Source of the DNA: Synergistaceae bacterium
GTDB taxonomy: Bacteria; Synergistota; Synergistia; Synergistales; Synergistaceae
Assembly (NCBI GenBank): GCA_031269245.1
Contig: JAISZL010000090.1
Coordinates: 1 to 43,175, forward strand
Length of the DNA: 43,175 nt
Direction: 5' to 3'
A program made the translations under genes and the position numbers. This document shows, one piece after another, positions 17,502-27,088 of the stretch (position 1 is its first letter; each line of letters begins with the position of its first letter). A model generated the notes under the pieces. That model had not been told where the DNA came from. It did not search any database and saw only the letters and a program-made list of their open reading frames with translations.

Positions 17502-18250
17502 GCTGTCTGTTCGCTTTATCGGGGAAGGGCGGCGTGGGCAAGACGACGCTGGCCGGCCTGTTTGTCCGCGGTTTGAGGGAGATCGGGAGGAAGCCGATCC
17601 TCGCGATCGACGCCGACCCGAACAGCTGCCTCGCCGACATGCTGGGTGTGCGAGTGCGATTTACCATTGGATCGGCGCGCGAGACGGTCCGCGACGAAGC
17701 GGAGGCTCAGAAGATATCCAAGCAGGAGCTGCTCAGGATGAAAATCGCTCAGGGCCTGGTCGAGAGCAACGGCTTCGACCTCATCTCCATGGGTCGCCCG
17801 GAGGGGCCTGGCTGCTACTGCTACGCAAACAACGTTCTCAAGTCGGCAATAAAGGAGCTTTCCGATCAATACCCCTACGTGGTCTTGGACAACGAGGCGG
17901 GCCTGGAGAACCTCTCCCGCAGAATAGTTCAGTCGGTCGACGTGCTGACGCTGGTCTCCGACGCGTCCAACGCCGGCATGAACACGCTGGAGAGGCTCTA
18001 TGGCCTGGCGCGCGAGATGGGCGTGGGGTTCAGGAAGCTCGTTTTGCTGGTAAACCGAACACGAGGGGGTGAATTGCCTGAATCTGCCGCCCGTGTTCAG
18101 AAGAACACCGGGGCGCGGAATATGCTGGCCCTGCCGTACGACGAGGAGATAGCGACCCTGGCCGAGGAGTCGAGGCCAGTCTGGGATGTGAGTGACGAAA
18201 ACCCGATCTATCGTAAAATATTGGAGCTTGTCAGGGAGACCAGCGGATAA
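17498..18250 (+). CDS. cooC: CooC-type nickel-insertion ATPase, copy 2
   Basis: A 250-residue paralogue of the previous gene. Walker A is SGKGGVGKTT near residue 9, followed by DADPNSCLADMLG, and the CxC metal site is C106/C108 in GPGCYCYANN. The sequence NEAGLENLSRR matches the switch II DxEAG(I/L)E.L region of CooC proteins. It differs from copy 1 in most positions, so the duplication is old. It ends 72 bases before the CODH gene. It probably loads nickel into CODH or ACS, as AcsF (CooC2) does for ACS in acetogens; the division of labour is inferred. Confidence 0.92.
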   Translation: MSCLFALSGKGGVGKTTLAGLFVRGLREIGRKPILAIDADPNSCLADMLGVRVRFTIGSARETVRDEAEAQKISKQELLRMKIAQGLVESNGFDLISMGRPEGPGCYCYANNVLKSAIKELSDQYPYVVLDNEAGLENLSRRIVQSVDVLTLVSDASNAGMNTLERLYGLAREMGVGFRKLVLLVNRTRGGELPESAARVQKNTGARNMLALPYDEEIATLAEESRPVWDVSDENPIYRKILELVRETSG

Positions 18251-18322
18251 TCTGAATTGTTTTGCAATGGCATAATAGCAACATAATGGGCTAAATGAAG
18301 AGCATTGGGGGAATAAAATTTC

Positions 18323-20266
18323 ATGGCTGACGCAAGCGCGTATTCAAACAAGGCGGACGACGTCGCATCCGTGGAGATGCTGGAGAAAGCTGGGCTCGAC
18401 TGTATCGAGACATGCTTTGATCGCTATGAGACTCAAAAAAACCACTGCAAGTTCGGAAAAGAGGGCACGTGCTGCAAGATATGCTACATGGGTCCCTGCC
18501 GCATCACGCCCAAGTCACCGAAGGGCGTGTGCGGGGCGGACGCCGACACCATCGCGGCCCGCAACTTCCTGCGCGAGGTGACGGGCGGCACCGCGTCCCA
18601 CTCAGATCATGGGCGCCACGTCGCCCTCCTGCTCAAGGAGATAGCGCACGGCAAGGAAGTCGGATATGAGGTCAAGGACCCGCAGGCCGTCGTGGAGATA
18701 GCCAAACTTTATGGCATCGAGACGGAGGACCGGGAGATGATTGATGTGCTCCGCGATCTCTCCGACATATTCATCGGAGACTTCACCTCGCAGGAGGAGA
18801 CGATACAGACCGTGTCGCTGGCTCCGCAGAAGACCAGGACGACGTGGGCGGGCCTTGGCGTGATGCCCCAGGGGATAGACCGGATGTGCGTCGAGGCCAT
18901 GCACCGCACCCACATGGGAGTCGATCACGACTACAAGAACCTGCTCATGCACGCTTTCCGCCAGTCCATAGCCAACGGCTGGGGTGGGTCGCGCATAGCG
19001 TCGATGGCGTCCGACATACTGTTCGGAACGCCGCGGGCGCTGCGCACCGAGGTCAACCTCGGCATATTGAACGAGAAGAACGTGAATATATTGGTCCACG
19101 GACATGAGCCGACGCTATCCGACATGATAGCGATTGCGGTCAAGGACCCGGAGATAACAGAGTACGCGAAAGCCGCGGGCGCGGAGGGCGTGACGGTCGG
19201 CGGCATATGCTGCACGGCGAACGAGATACTCATGCGCCACGGCATACCGATCGCCGGCAACTTCCTGCAGCAGGAACTGGCGCTCGTGACCGGAGCGGTG
19301 GAGATGATGATCGTCGACGTGCAGTGCATCATGCCGTCGCTGCCGGTCGTGGCCGAGCACTACCACACGAAGATAGTGGGCACCACGGAGATGGCCAAGA
19401 CGATAGGCGCCGAGGCGTTCGATTTCAGCGAGGCGCGCGCGTTCGAGTGCGCGAAAGAGCTGGTCAAGATGGCCATCGACAACTTCAAGAACCGTAAGCC
19501 GGATCTCGTCAAGATACCCGATAAGAAGGAGACGGTCATCGCTGGCTTCAGCGTCCGCGAGATCAAGTACATGCTCGGCGGGTCGTTCCGCGCGTCGTTC
19601 CGCCCGCTCAACGACGCCATAATACAGAACAGGATCAAGGGCGTCGTAGGTATAGTCGGCTGCAACAACCCCAAATTCAAGACGGATTGGTACTGCAACG
19701 AGCTGGTGAAGGAGCTCGTGAAGAACAACGTCCTGGTCGTAGAGACGGGATGCTGCGCCATAGCCTCCGGCAAGGACGGCAAGCTGACGCCGGAGACGGC
19801 GCTAGAGTACGCGGGCCACGGCCTAAAGGAGGTCTGCGAGGCTGTGGGCATCCCGCCGGTACTGCACATGGGCAGCTGCGTGGACAACACGAGAATACTC
19901 GAGGCATGCACCGAGATAGTCAAGGAGGGCGGTTTGGGCGACTCCATAGCCGGACTTCCGGCCGCCGGCGTCTGCCCGGAACTCATGAGCGAGAAGGCGG
20001 TTTCCATAAGCTGCTACTGCGTGGCGACTGGCCTTGACGTCTTCATCGGCCACCCGTTCCACATCACCGGAGCCCAGAACGTCTACAAGTTCCTGACCGA
20101 GGACGTGCGCGAGATGTTTGGCGCCTCCATGCACTTCGTCGAGGACCCCATCGAGGCGGCGAAGCAGATCGTCGAGGTCCTGGATGCGAAGCGGGAGAAG
20201 CTGGGCATCAACAAGAAGTACGAGCGCAAGCTCCTGGAGCAGAAGGACAGGAGGGAGGTGGCGTAA
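18323..20266 (+). CDS. acsA: Carbon monoxide dehydrogenase, nickel catalytic subunit (ACS partner)
   Basis: Ni-Fe CODH of 647 residues that interconverts CO2 and CO and passes CO to acetyl-CoA synthase. N-terminal cysteines 42, 50, 51, 54, 59 and 70 supply the D and B [4Fe-4S] clusters. C-cluster ligands are present: the HGHEP motif (259-261), C296 in GGICC, C335 in DVQCIM, C447 in VGCNNP, C477/478 in TGCCAI, and C519 in GSCVDN. Lys558 in SEKAVSI matches the proton-transfer lysine. The length matches other bacterial CooS/AcsA proteins. The ATG at 18323 follows a GGGGGAA stretch. It abuts the acsB fusion gene with no gap, so both act as the CODH/ACS complex. No residue known to be essential is missing. 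Confidence 0.97.
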   Translation: MADASAYSNKADDVASVEMLEKAGLDCIETCFDRYETQKNHCKFGKEGTCCKICYMGPCRITPKSPKGVCGADADTIAARNFLREVTGGTASHSDHGRHVALLLKEIAHGKEVGYEVKDPQAVVEIAKLYGIETEDREMIDVLRDLSDIFIGDFTSQEETIQTVSLAPQKTRTTWAGLGVMPQGIDRMCVEAMHRTHMGVDHDYKNLLMHAFRQSIANGWGGSRIASMASDILFGTPRALRTEVNLGILNEKNVNILVHGHEPTLSDMIAIAVKDPEITEYAKAAGAEGVTVGGICCTANEILMRHGIPIAGNFLQQELALVTGAVEMMIVDVQCIMPSLPVVAEHYHTKIVGTTEMAKTIGAEAFDFSEARAFECAKELVKMAIDNFKNRKPDLVKIPDKKETVIAGFSVREIKYMLGGSFRASFRPLNDAIIQNRIKGVVGIVGCNNPKFKTDWYCNELVKELVKNNVLVVETGCCAIASGKDGKLTPETALEYAGHGLKEVCEAVGIPPVLHMGSCVDNTRILEACTEIVKEGGLGDSIAGLPAAGVCPELMSEKAVSISCYCVATGLDVFIGHPFHITGAQNVYKFLTEDVREMFGASMHFVEDPIEAAKQIVEVLDAKREKLGINKKYERKLLEQKDRREVA

Positions 20267-23200
20267 ATGTCGAAGATAATCTGTTCAAGCGCCATCAACG
20301 GAGCGATCGAGTGGGTGAGGAAGGCAGACGCCGCCGTCACCGAGGCCATAAGGGAGAAGGGGCCGGAGCAGGCCATCGGATTCCCCAGCACGAACTATTA
20401 CCTTCCTATTATATATTCCTTCACCGGCAGGAAGATGGAGACCCTGCAGGACCTGCAGGGCATCGTGGAGTACTCCAGGAACCTGCTTCCCGCGCGCGTC
20501 CTGGACAGCAACTGGCTCCCGTACCTCGGGCAGACGCTTGACGCGGGCGCTGCCGCTCTCTTCGCCTGCGAGGCTATAGAGGCCGTGAAGTACATCATGG
20601 GGCCAAACCCGGTCGACGGGATCTGGCTGGGAGCGGCTAACGACGTCATCATGAGGGAGCGCGGCGTCGAGTTCGTCGACGGAAGCGCCCCCGGGTTCGC
20701 CGCCGTAACCGGGCGCGCCCCGGACAACGAGACGGCTGTCAAGATAGCGAAGGAGCTTCAGCAGAAGAACCTCTACGTCTTCATGGGCGGCAGCACCGGC
20801 GGGCTCCAGTTCGCCGAGCAGCTCGCGGCCGAGGGTGTTCAGCTCGGCTGGGAGACGCGCCTCGTCCCCTTTGGCAGGGACGTGTCGGCGCTGGTCTACG
20901 CTCTCGGCTTCGCGAGCAGGACGGCGCTCTCCTTCGGAGGCGTCAAGCCGGGGGACTACGCGGCGAACCTGAAGTACAACAAGAACAGGGTCTTCGCGTT
21001 CGTCCTGGCCTTCGACGAGGTCGACGAGGAGAAGTACTCCGCCGCGGCCGGCGCAATAAACTACGGCTTCCCCGTTTTGGCGGACACCGCCATCCCGCAG
21101 ATACTCCCGACGGGCGTCTGCACATACGAGCACGTGGTGTCGAGCGTGCCGTACGACACGATGGTCGAGAAGGCGCTGGAGGTGCGCGGCTGCAAGATCA
21201 AGGTCACGCACGTCCCGGTACCTGTCGCGTACGGCGCGGCGTTCGAGGGCGAGCGCATTCGCAAGGAGGACACCTACGTCGAGTTCGGCGGAAACAAGTC
21301 CTCCGCCTTCGAGTTCGTGACAAGCGTCGACTTCGACGACATAAACGACAACGAGTTCGAGCTGATAGGTAAGGACGTGGACGAGGTCGAGCCCGGCTCC
21401 GTCCTGCCGCTGGCCATATGGGTCGAGGTCGCGGGGCGCAAGATGCAGCCCGACTTCGAGCCGATCCTCGAGCGCCAGATACACCACCTGGTGAACGGCG
21501 CGGAGGGGATATGGCACATGGGGCAGCGCGACATCGTGTGGACTCGAATCTCCAACGACGGCTTTAAGAAGGGCCTGCGCATCAAGGACTACGGCAGGAT
21601 AATTCACGCCAAGTTCCACGACGACTATCCCGCCATAGTGGACAAGGTGAAGGTCACCCTCGTCACCGATCCTGACGAGGTCGAGAAGCGCCAGAAGATA
21701 GCGCGCGAGACCTACGCCTTCCGAAACAAGCGAGTCGAGGCCATGACCGACGAGTCGGTGGATATATTCTACTCCTGCCTGCTCTGCCAGGCGTTCGCCC
21801 CGAACCACGTCTGCGTCATCACGCCGGAGCGCTTGGGCCTCTGCGGCGCCTATAACTGGCTCGACGGCAAGGCGGCTTACGAGATCGACGAGACTGGGGG
21901 CAACCAGCCGGTCAAGAAGGGCGAGTGCCTCGACCCGGTCAAGGGCATCTGGACCGGCGTCAACGAATACGCCTACACGAACAGCCACAAGACCGTCACC
22001 GGTTTCTGCGCGTACTCCATCATGGACCGGCCTATGACGAGCTGCGGCTGCTTCGAGGCGATATGCGCGTACCTCCCCGAGTGCAACGGCGTGATGGTGG
22101 TCAATCGCGAGTTCCTGGGCGACACGCCGGTCGGCATGTCCTTCTCGGCCCTCGCCGGCAACGTCGGCGGCGGCGCTCAGACCCCGGGGTTCATGGGTGT
22201 CGGTAAGGTGTTCTTAACGAGCCGTAAGTTCCTCTACGCCGAGGGCGGCTATGCGCGTCTCGTCTGGATGCCGAAGGAGTTGAAGGACGCCGTGCGCGAG
22301 GACATGGAGAAACGGCTGAAGGAGCAGAACCTCGAGGGCTTCCTCGACAAGATAGCGGACGAGACGATCGCCACCACCGCCGAAGAGGTTAGGGCGTTCA
22401 TGGAGAAGGTCGGGCATCCGGCGCTTACGATGGCCGACATGGCGGAGTTCGCTCAGAGCGAAGAGGAGGAAGAAGGCCTGCCGCCGCTTCCCACGAGCGT
22501 GGAGGACGAGCAGGAGGAAACGGAGGAGGAAGAGGAAGTGAGAGCAGTCATCGACGAGTCCAGCCTGGAGGAACTGAAGACAAAGCTCATTGCCGACGTG
22601 AGCGCTGCGGTGGTGAAGGAGTTAGTCGGTGGCATCGTCAACGCCCTTTCGGTGCAGTTCCTCGGAGGCTCCGGCACTATAGCCGTCGGAGGCCCGGCGC
22701 AGCCCGAGGCCGCTCCCGCCAAGCCCGCCGCGCCCGCCAAGACGCCGGGCAAAAAGATAGTCGGCGGCATCAAATCATTCGCTGTGCGCCACGACAAGTG
22801 CGAGTCCCCGGTCTGGGAGGTCAAGCTGGGCAACTCCAAGGAGGAGGGAGGCACGCGCAGAACCTGCGTGGTAGGAGGCGAGACGGCGAAGCCATTCCAT
22901 CTCTGGGAGGGCAGCATGCCCCACAAGCCGCTCGTCGCGCTCGAGGTGCTGGACATCGTGACCGATAAATACCCGCCCGTCCTGGCGGACATCTACGGCA
23001 GGGACCTGCTCAACGATCCGGTCGAGATGGCCAAGGTGTGCGTCGGCAAGTACGGGGCGGACCTCCTCAGCGTGTCGCTCCTCGGCACCCACCCCGAGAA
23101 GGGGGACAAATCGGCGGACGAGGCGGTCAAGCTGGTCGGCTCGATACTGCAGGCGGTCGACGTGCCGCTCATCATCACGGGCCACTCCAACTACGACAAG

Positions 23201-23746
23201 CACAACGAGGTCTTGAAGGCCGTCGCCCAGACGTTCGCGGGGGAGAACCTGCTCCTCAACTGGGTCGAGCAGGACAACTACAAGACTTTGGCCGGAGCCG
23301 CCATGGCGTACGGGCACTCGCTCGTGGCGCAGTCGCCGATCGATGTCAACATAGCGAAGCAGATGGTCATACTGCTCACGAACATGGACTTCCCGAAGGA
23401 CCGCATTGTGGTGGATCCGACCACGAGCGCGCTGGGCTACGGAGTCGAGTACACGTACTCCGTCATGGAGCGCATCCGCGTGACCGCTCTGGACGGCGAG
23501 CCCATGCTCTGCGCCCCGATGGTGGTATCGACGGGAGTTGAGACGAGCAAGATAAAGGAAGCGAAGGCGCCCGAGGCCGACTTCCCGGCCTGGGGCAAGG
23601 TGGAGGATCGCATCGCGGCCCTCGAGTTCGTCGCGGCGCAGTCCTACCTGTACGCCGGCGCCGACCTCCTGATCATGTACCATCCGGAAGCGGCGGTTCA
23701 GATTAAAAACACCATCGACGAACTGATGGACGGGGCAAGGGGGTAA
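20267..23746 (+). CDS. acsB: Acetyl-CoA synthase fused to CFeSP small subunit (AcsB-AcsD)
   Basis: A single frame of 1159 residues. Residues 1 to about 730 are bacterial acetyl-CoA synthase: A-cluster cysteines C504, C507, C516 and C526 with the exact CX2CX8CX9C spacing, and the distal nickel site C593-G-C595 in SCGCFE. An acidic linker (about 731-760), a helical segment (about 762-800) and an Ala/Pro linker follow. Residues about 830-1159 match AcsD/CdhD, the small corrinoid/iron-sulfur protein subunit, with KPLVALEVLDI, LLLNWVEQDNYK, the VDPTTSALGYGVEYTYS barrel strand and MYHPEAAVQI. ACS makes acetyl-CoA from CO, CoA and a methyl group delivered by CFeSP. The two are normally separate genes. 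The fusion would tether donor and acceptor. A GTG at 22538 with G-rich sequence before it could allow separate AcsD to be made as well. Confidence 0.93.
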   Translation: MSKIICSSAINGAIEWVRKADAAVTEAIREKGPEQAIGFPSTNYYLPIIYSFTGRKMETLQDLQGIVEYSRNLLPARVLDSNWLPYLGQTLDAGAAALFACEAIEAVKYIMGPNPVDGIWLGAANDVIMRERGVEFVDGSAPGFAAVTGRAPDNETAVKIAKELQQKNLYVFMGGSTGGLQFAEQLAAEGVQLGWETRLVPFGRDVSALVYALGFASRTALSFGGVKPGDYAANLKYNKNRVFAFVLAFDEVDEEKYSAAAGAINYGFPVLADTAIPQILPTGVCTYEHVVSSVPYDTMVEKALEVRGCKIKVTHVPVPVAYGAAFEGERIRKEDTYVEFGGNKSSAFEFVTSVDFDDINDNEFELIGKDVDEVEPGSVLPLAIWVEVAGRKMQPDFEPILERQIHHLVNGAEGIWHMGQRDIVWTRISNDGFKKGLRIKDYGRIIHAKFHDDYPAIVDKVKVTLVTDPDEVEKRQKIARETYAFRNKRVEAMTDESVDIFYSCLLCQAFAPNHVCVITPERLGLCGAYNWLDGKAAYEIDETGGNQPVKKGECLDPVKGIWTGVNEYAYTNSHKTVTGFCAYSIMDRPMTSCGCFEAICAYLPECNGVMVVNREFLGDTPVGMSFSALAGNVGGGAQTPGFMGVGKVFLTSRKFLYAEGGYARLVWMPKELKDAVREDMEKRLKEQNLEGFLDKIADETIATTAEEVRAFMEKVGHPALTMADMAEFAQSEEEEEGLPPLPTSVEDEQEETEEEEEVRAVIDESSLEELKTKLIADVSAAVVKELVGGIVNALSVQFLGGSGTIAVGGPAQPEAAPAKPAAPAKTPGKKIVGGIKSFAVRHDKCESPVWEVKLGNSKEEGGTRRTCVVGGETAKPFHLWEGSMPHKPLVALEVLDIVTDKYPPVLADIYGRDLLNDPVEMAKVCVGKYGADLLSVSLLGTHPEKGDKSADEAVKLVGSILQAVDVPLIITGHSNYDKHNEVLKAVAQTFAGENLLLNWVEQDNYKTLAGAAMAYGHSLVAQSPIDVNIAKQMVILLTNMDFPKDRIVVDPTTSALGYGVEYTYSVMERIRVTALDGEPMLCAPMVVSTGVETSKIKEAKAPEADFPAWGKVEDRIAALEFVAAQSYLYAGADLLIMYHPEAAVQIKNTIDELMDGARG

Positions 23747-23752
23747 CGTATC

Positions 23753-25072
23753 ATGGCATTGACCGGACTGCAAATTCAAAAACTGCTGCCGAAGACGAAC
23801 TGCAAGGAGTGCGGCTCGAACACGTGCCTTGCCTTCGCGATGAAGCTCGCGGGCAAGAAGGCCGAGCTCTCCGAGTGCCCGTACGCCTCCGATGAGGCGA
23901 AGGCCATTCTGGGCGCGGCGAGCGAGCCGCCGGTGAAGACCGTCACGCTGGGCGAGGCCAAGGTGGGCGGGGAGCTGTATCTCTGCCGCCACGAGAAGAC
24001 CTTCTTCAACCAGCCGATCTTCGCGGTCAACGTCGACGACACCGACGACGGGCTGAAGGACAAGATTGAGCAGATCAAGAACTACGTCCTGGAGCGAGTC
24101 GGCGAGATACTCACCATCGGAGCGATCGCCGTCACCCAGATGCAGGACGACTCACAGAAGTACCTCGACGCGGTCAAGACGGCCGCGGCGTCGGGGCGGC
24201 CGATAATACTGCGCGCCAAGAACGCCGCGACCGCTAAGGAGGCCGCCGTGCTGATCAAGGACAACGGCGGCGTCATCGTGAACAGCGTCAAGGAGAGCGC
24301 GCTCGAGCTCGCTACAGTGGCGCGGGAGAACGGGCTCATCCTGGGCGTCACCGGCGCGACTTTGGACGAGATAGCGGAGGTCACCGGCCAGGTGAAGGAG
24401 AGCGGTTTCAACGACATCCTGCTGGGGATACCGGCGGAGTCGCTGGCGCAGCGCTTCCAGCTCAACACGGTGGCCCGCCGTGCCGCGCTCGGGAATATAA
24501 AGACCATGGGCTACTCGTTCCTGCACTTCATCGAGGACGACAACATATACAACGTGCTCCGCGAGTCCACCAACGAGGTCTGCAAGTACGGCGGCGTGAT
24601 CGTCTTCCCGAAGCTGGATATAGCGTTGATTTCCACGGTCATGACGCTCCGCCAGAACATATACACCGACCCGCAGAAGCCCATCCAGATGGAGCCGGGC
24701 ATCTACAGGATCGGCGAGCCGACGGAGGACTCCTACGTGTGGCTCACGACCAACTTCTCGCTTACCTACTTCCTCGTGTCAGGCGAGATCGAGGGTTGCG
24801 GGCAGAACGCGTGGCTGATACTGCCGGAGTGCGAGGGGCTGAGCGTGCTCACCGCGTGGGCGGCGGGCAAGTTCGGCGGCGACATGATCGCCAAATTCGT
24901 GTTGAGCCAGGGGCTGAACGAATCGCAGAAAAATAAGAGCCTCATCATCCCGGGTTACGTCGCGCAGATCAAGGGCGACATAGAGGAAGGGCTTCCCGGG
25001 TGGAACATCATTGTGGGGTCGCAGGAGGCGGGGGACATAGAGTCGTTCGTCAACTCGACTCTCAATAAGTAA
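23753..25072 (+). CDS. acsC: Corrinoid/iron-sulfur protein large subunit (AcsC/CdhE)
   Basis: The 439-residue large subunit of CFeSP, which carries the methyl group on cobalamin between methyl-THF and acetyl-CoA synthase. The N-terminal [4Fe-4S] domain has C17, C20, C25 and C42 (NCKECGSNTCLAF...ECP), which supplies electrons for reductive activation. A TIM barrel and a C-terminal cobalamin-binding region (LTAWAAGKFGGDMIA, then PGYVAQIKGDIEE) follow. The ATG lies seven bases after the fusion gene. Its natural partner AcsD is the C-terminal domain of that fusion protein, so the CFeSP heterodimer would be physically attached to ACS. Confidence 0.96.
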   Translation: MALTGLQIQKLLPKTNCKECGSNTCLAFAMKLAGKKAELSECPYASDEAKAILGAASEPPVKTVTLGEAKVGGELYLCRHEKTFFNQPIFAVNVDDTDDGLKDKIEQIKNYVLERVGEILTIGAIAVTQMQDDSQKYLDAVKTAAASGRPIILRAKNAATAKEAAVLIKDNGGVIVNSVKESALELATVARENGLILGVTGATLDEIAEVTGQVKESGFNDILLGIPAESLAQRFQLNTVARRAALGNIKTMGYSFLHFIEDDNIYNVLRESTNEVCKYGGVIVFPKLDIALISTVMTLRQNIYTDPQKPIQMEPGIYRIGEPTEDSYVWLTTNFSLTYFLVSGEIEGCGQNAWLILPECEGLSVLTAWAAGKFGGDMIAKFVLSQGLNESQKNKSLIIPGYVAQIKGDIEEGLPGWNIIVGSQEAGDIESFVNSTLNK

Positions 25073-25089
25073 GCAAGCAGCCTGAACAA

Positions 25090-25158
25090 AGCCGGCCCCC
25101 GGGGCTCCGCTCCGAACCTCCGCGCGTCATGGATATGCGGGGTCTCGGGGGCTAGGCT
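25090..25158 (+). other. Imperfect long hairpin between acsC and acsV
   Basis: AGCC and GCCCCCG at 25090-25101 pair with CGGGGGC and GGCT at 25146-25158, and an inner stem CTCCGC/GCGGGG (25118-25142) can form. No T-run follows. It may set expression levels of the downstream activator gene or protect the mRNA end. Confidence 0.45.
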
Positions 25159-25189
25159 GTGATTATCGCAGCAATTGGGGAATGTTGAT

Positions 25190-27088
25190 ATGCCGCAGAT
25201 TACTTTTTTGCCTGGGAAACTTGTATGCGAGGTGGAGGTTGGAACGAGCGTGCCGGAGGCGGCCGAGAGGTGCGGGGCGGTGATATCGTACCCTTGCGCC
25301 TGCAAGGGGGCGTGCGCGAAGTGCATCGTCAGGGTCGAGCGCGGCTCCCTGGATTTCGCCGACAACGGCAAGCTGTCGTTTGACCTCAAGCGCCAGGGCT
25401 TCGTCCTGGCTTGCAGGTCGTCGGTCTCGGAGGACGTGGAGGTCCTCATACCGTCCTCGGTTGGCGACGAGGCGGGGCAGTTCTCGGACGCGATTAGCCG
25501 CATGGGGGTGGATGAGGACCTCTTCCCCACCGAGCGTGACATAAAGCCGCTCGCGTCGTGCGCTAAGATATCGGTTGCGCCGGCGGAGATGTTAGATGGG
25601 CTCGGCGACTACGACCGCTTCGTCCAGGCCGTTAGGGACTCGTCCCCGGCCGCCGCGGTGGATCTTCCGCTGGACCTGCTCCAGCATCTGCCGGACGTCC
25701 TTCGCGAGAGCGATGGGGATGTTTTCGTCTGGCGCGCCGACGAGGGGGGCGTATCGCGCATCGTGGATATAAGGTCGTCAGCCCCGGAGACGGATTACGG
25801 GGTGGCCGTCGACATCGGGACCACGACGGTCGCTGTCCAGCTCGCGGACGTGACGCGAGGGAGGATAGTGGACACGGTCACGCAGTACAACGCGCAGATC
25901 GACAGGGGCGCGGACATCATCAGCAGGATCACCTACGCCAAAAATTTCGACAGAATACGAGAGATGCGAGGGCTCGTGCTCTCCACCATAAACAGGGGCA
26001 TCTCGGAGCTTCGCGAGAGAAACGGCAATATTCCGAAGGACGAGATACGCAACGTCGCTATTGCGGGCAACACCACGATGGCGCACCTTTTCATGGGTAT
26101 AAGGCCCGAGTACATTCGGCTCGAGCCGTACACTCCGGCCGTCATGAGGGTGCCGCTTCACAGGGCATCGGAGCTCGGGCTGGAGGTCAACCCCAACGCG
26201 CTGGCCTGGGTGTCGCCGAACGTCGGCAGCTACGTCGGAGGGGACATAACGGCCGGTATACTCTGCACGGACTTCGCGCGCGGCGTCCAGGAGGTCTGCC
26301 TCTTCATAGACATAGGCACGAACGGCGAGATCGTGCTGGGGAACGGCGACTTTTTGCTGGGGTGCGCGTGCTCGGCGGGGCCCGCGTTCGAGGGGGGCGG
26401 CATCGAGCGGGGGATGCGCGCGTCGAGGGGGGCGATAGAGCGCGTGGAGGTCGATCCAGAGTCGGGGGAGTGCCGCTGCTTCGTGATAGGCGGCGGCGAG
26501 CCCAAGGGCATCTGCGGATCGGGCCTCATATCGCTTCTGGCTCAGTTGCTCGACGCGGGGATCATAGACCAGCGGGGGAAATTGGACCGCTCCGGGAAAT
26601 ATCCGTCAGTCAGGGTCGCGGGCAAGACGGCCAGATATGTCATGGTCCCATCCTCCGAGGGCGATCCCGGCGTGTATCTGACCGAGCATGACATAGACAA
26701 CTTCATAAGGGCAAAGGCGGCGATCTTCTCGGCCTGCGTCACCCTCTTAAACAGCGTAGACATGGACTTCGGCGCGATAGACAAGTTCTACATCGCCGGC
26801 GGCTTCGGGAGGTACATCGCCATAGACAGGGCGCGGACGCTTGGCCTGCTGCCGTTCCTCGACGAGGATAAGTTCCTCTACATAGGCAACTCGTCTCTCT
26901 CCGGGGCGTTCATGTCCCTCTTGTCGGAGAGGCACAGGAACATGGTCTCGGAGTTGGCCAACAGGATAACGTATATCGACTTGAGCACCGAGGCCGGGTA
27001 TATGGACGAGTACGTGGCGGCGATGTTCCTGCCGCACACCAACATGGAGCTGTTTCATGGAAAGGGGAGTGGGGTATGGGCGCGCTGA
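25190..27088 (+). CDS. acsV: RACo/AcsV-type ATP-dependent reductive activator of the corrinoid protein
   Basis: 632 residues. The N-terminal [2Fe-2S] ferredoxin domain has C36 or C38, C42, C45 and C75 in plant-type spacing. A linker and middle domain follow, and from about residue 200 an ASKHA ATPase domain with VDIGTTTVAVQL, IAGNTTMAH, FIDIGTNGEIVLG, and IAGGFGRYI. RACo reduces inactive Co(II)-CFeSP to Co(I) using ATP. Upstream in-frame codons are open, but the ATG at 25190 has GGGGA eight bases before it and starts the ferredoxin fold. It follows acsC and overlaps the next gene by 13 bases. Its family also activates other corrinoid methyltransferase proteins, but context favours CFeSP. Confidence 0.93.
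   Translation: MPQITFLPGKLVCEVEVGTSVPEAAERCGAVISYPCACKGACAKCIVRVERGSLDFADNGKLSFDLKRQGFVLACRSSVSEDVEVLIPSSVGDEAGQFSDAISRMGVDEDLFPTERDIKPLASCAKISVAPAEMLDGLGDYDRFVQAVRDSSPAAAVDLPLDLLQHLPDVLRESDGDVFVWRADEGGVSRIVDIRSSAPETDYGVAVDIGTTTVAVQLADVTRGRIVDTVTQYNAQIDRGADIISRITYAKNFDRIREMRGLVLSTINRGISELRERNGNIPKDEIRNVAIAGNTTMAHLFMGIRPEYIRLEPYTPAVMRVPLHRASELGLEVNPNALAWVSPNVGSYVGGDITAGILCTDFARGVQEVCLFIDIGTNGEIVLGNGDFLLGCACSAGPAFEGGGIERGMRASRGAIERVEVDPESGECRCFVIGGGEPKGICGSGLISLLAQLLDAGIIDQRGKLDRSGKYPSVRVAGKTARYVMVPSSEGDPGVYLTEHDIDNFIRAKAAIFSACVTLLNSVDMDFGAIDKFYIAGGFGRYIAIDRARTLGLLPFLDEDKFLYIGNSSLSGAFMSLLSERHRNMVSELANRITYIDLSTEAGYMDEYVAAMFLPHTNMELFHGKGSGVWAR

Noticed and set aside
20285-21988. Minus-strand open frame of 567 codons opposite acsB
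   Set aside because: Shadow of acsB; composition (Leu/Val/Asp/Arg-rich) is typical of antisense translation and no domain is visible.
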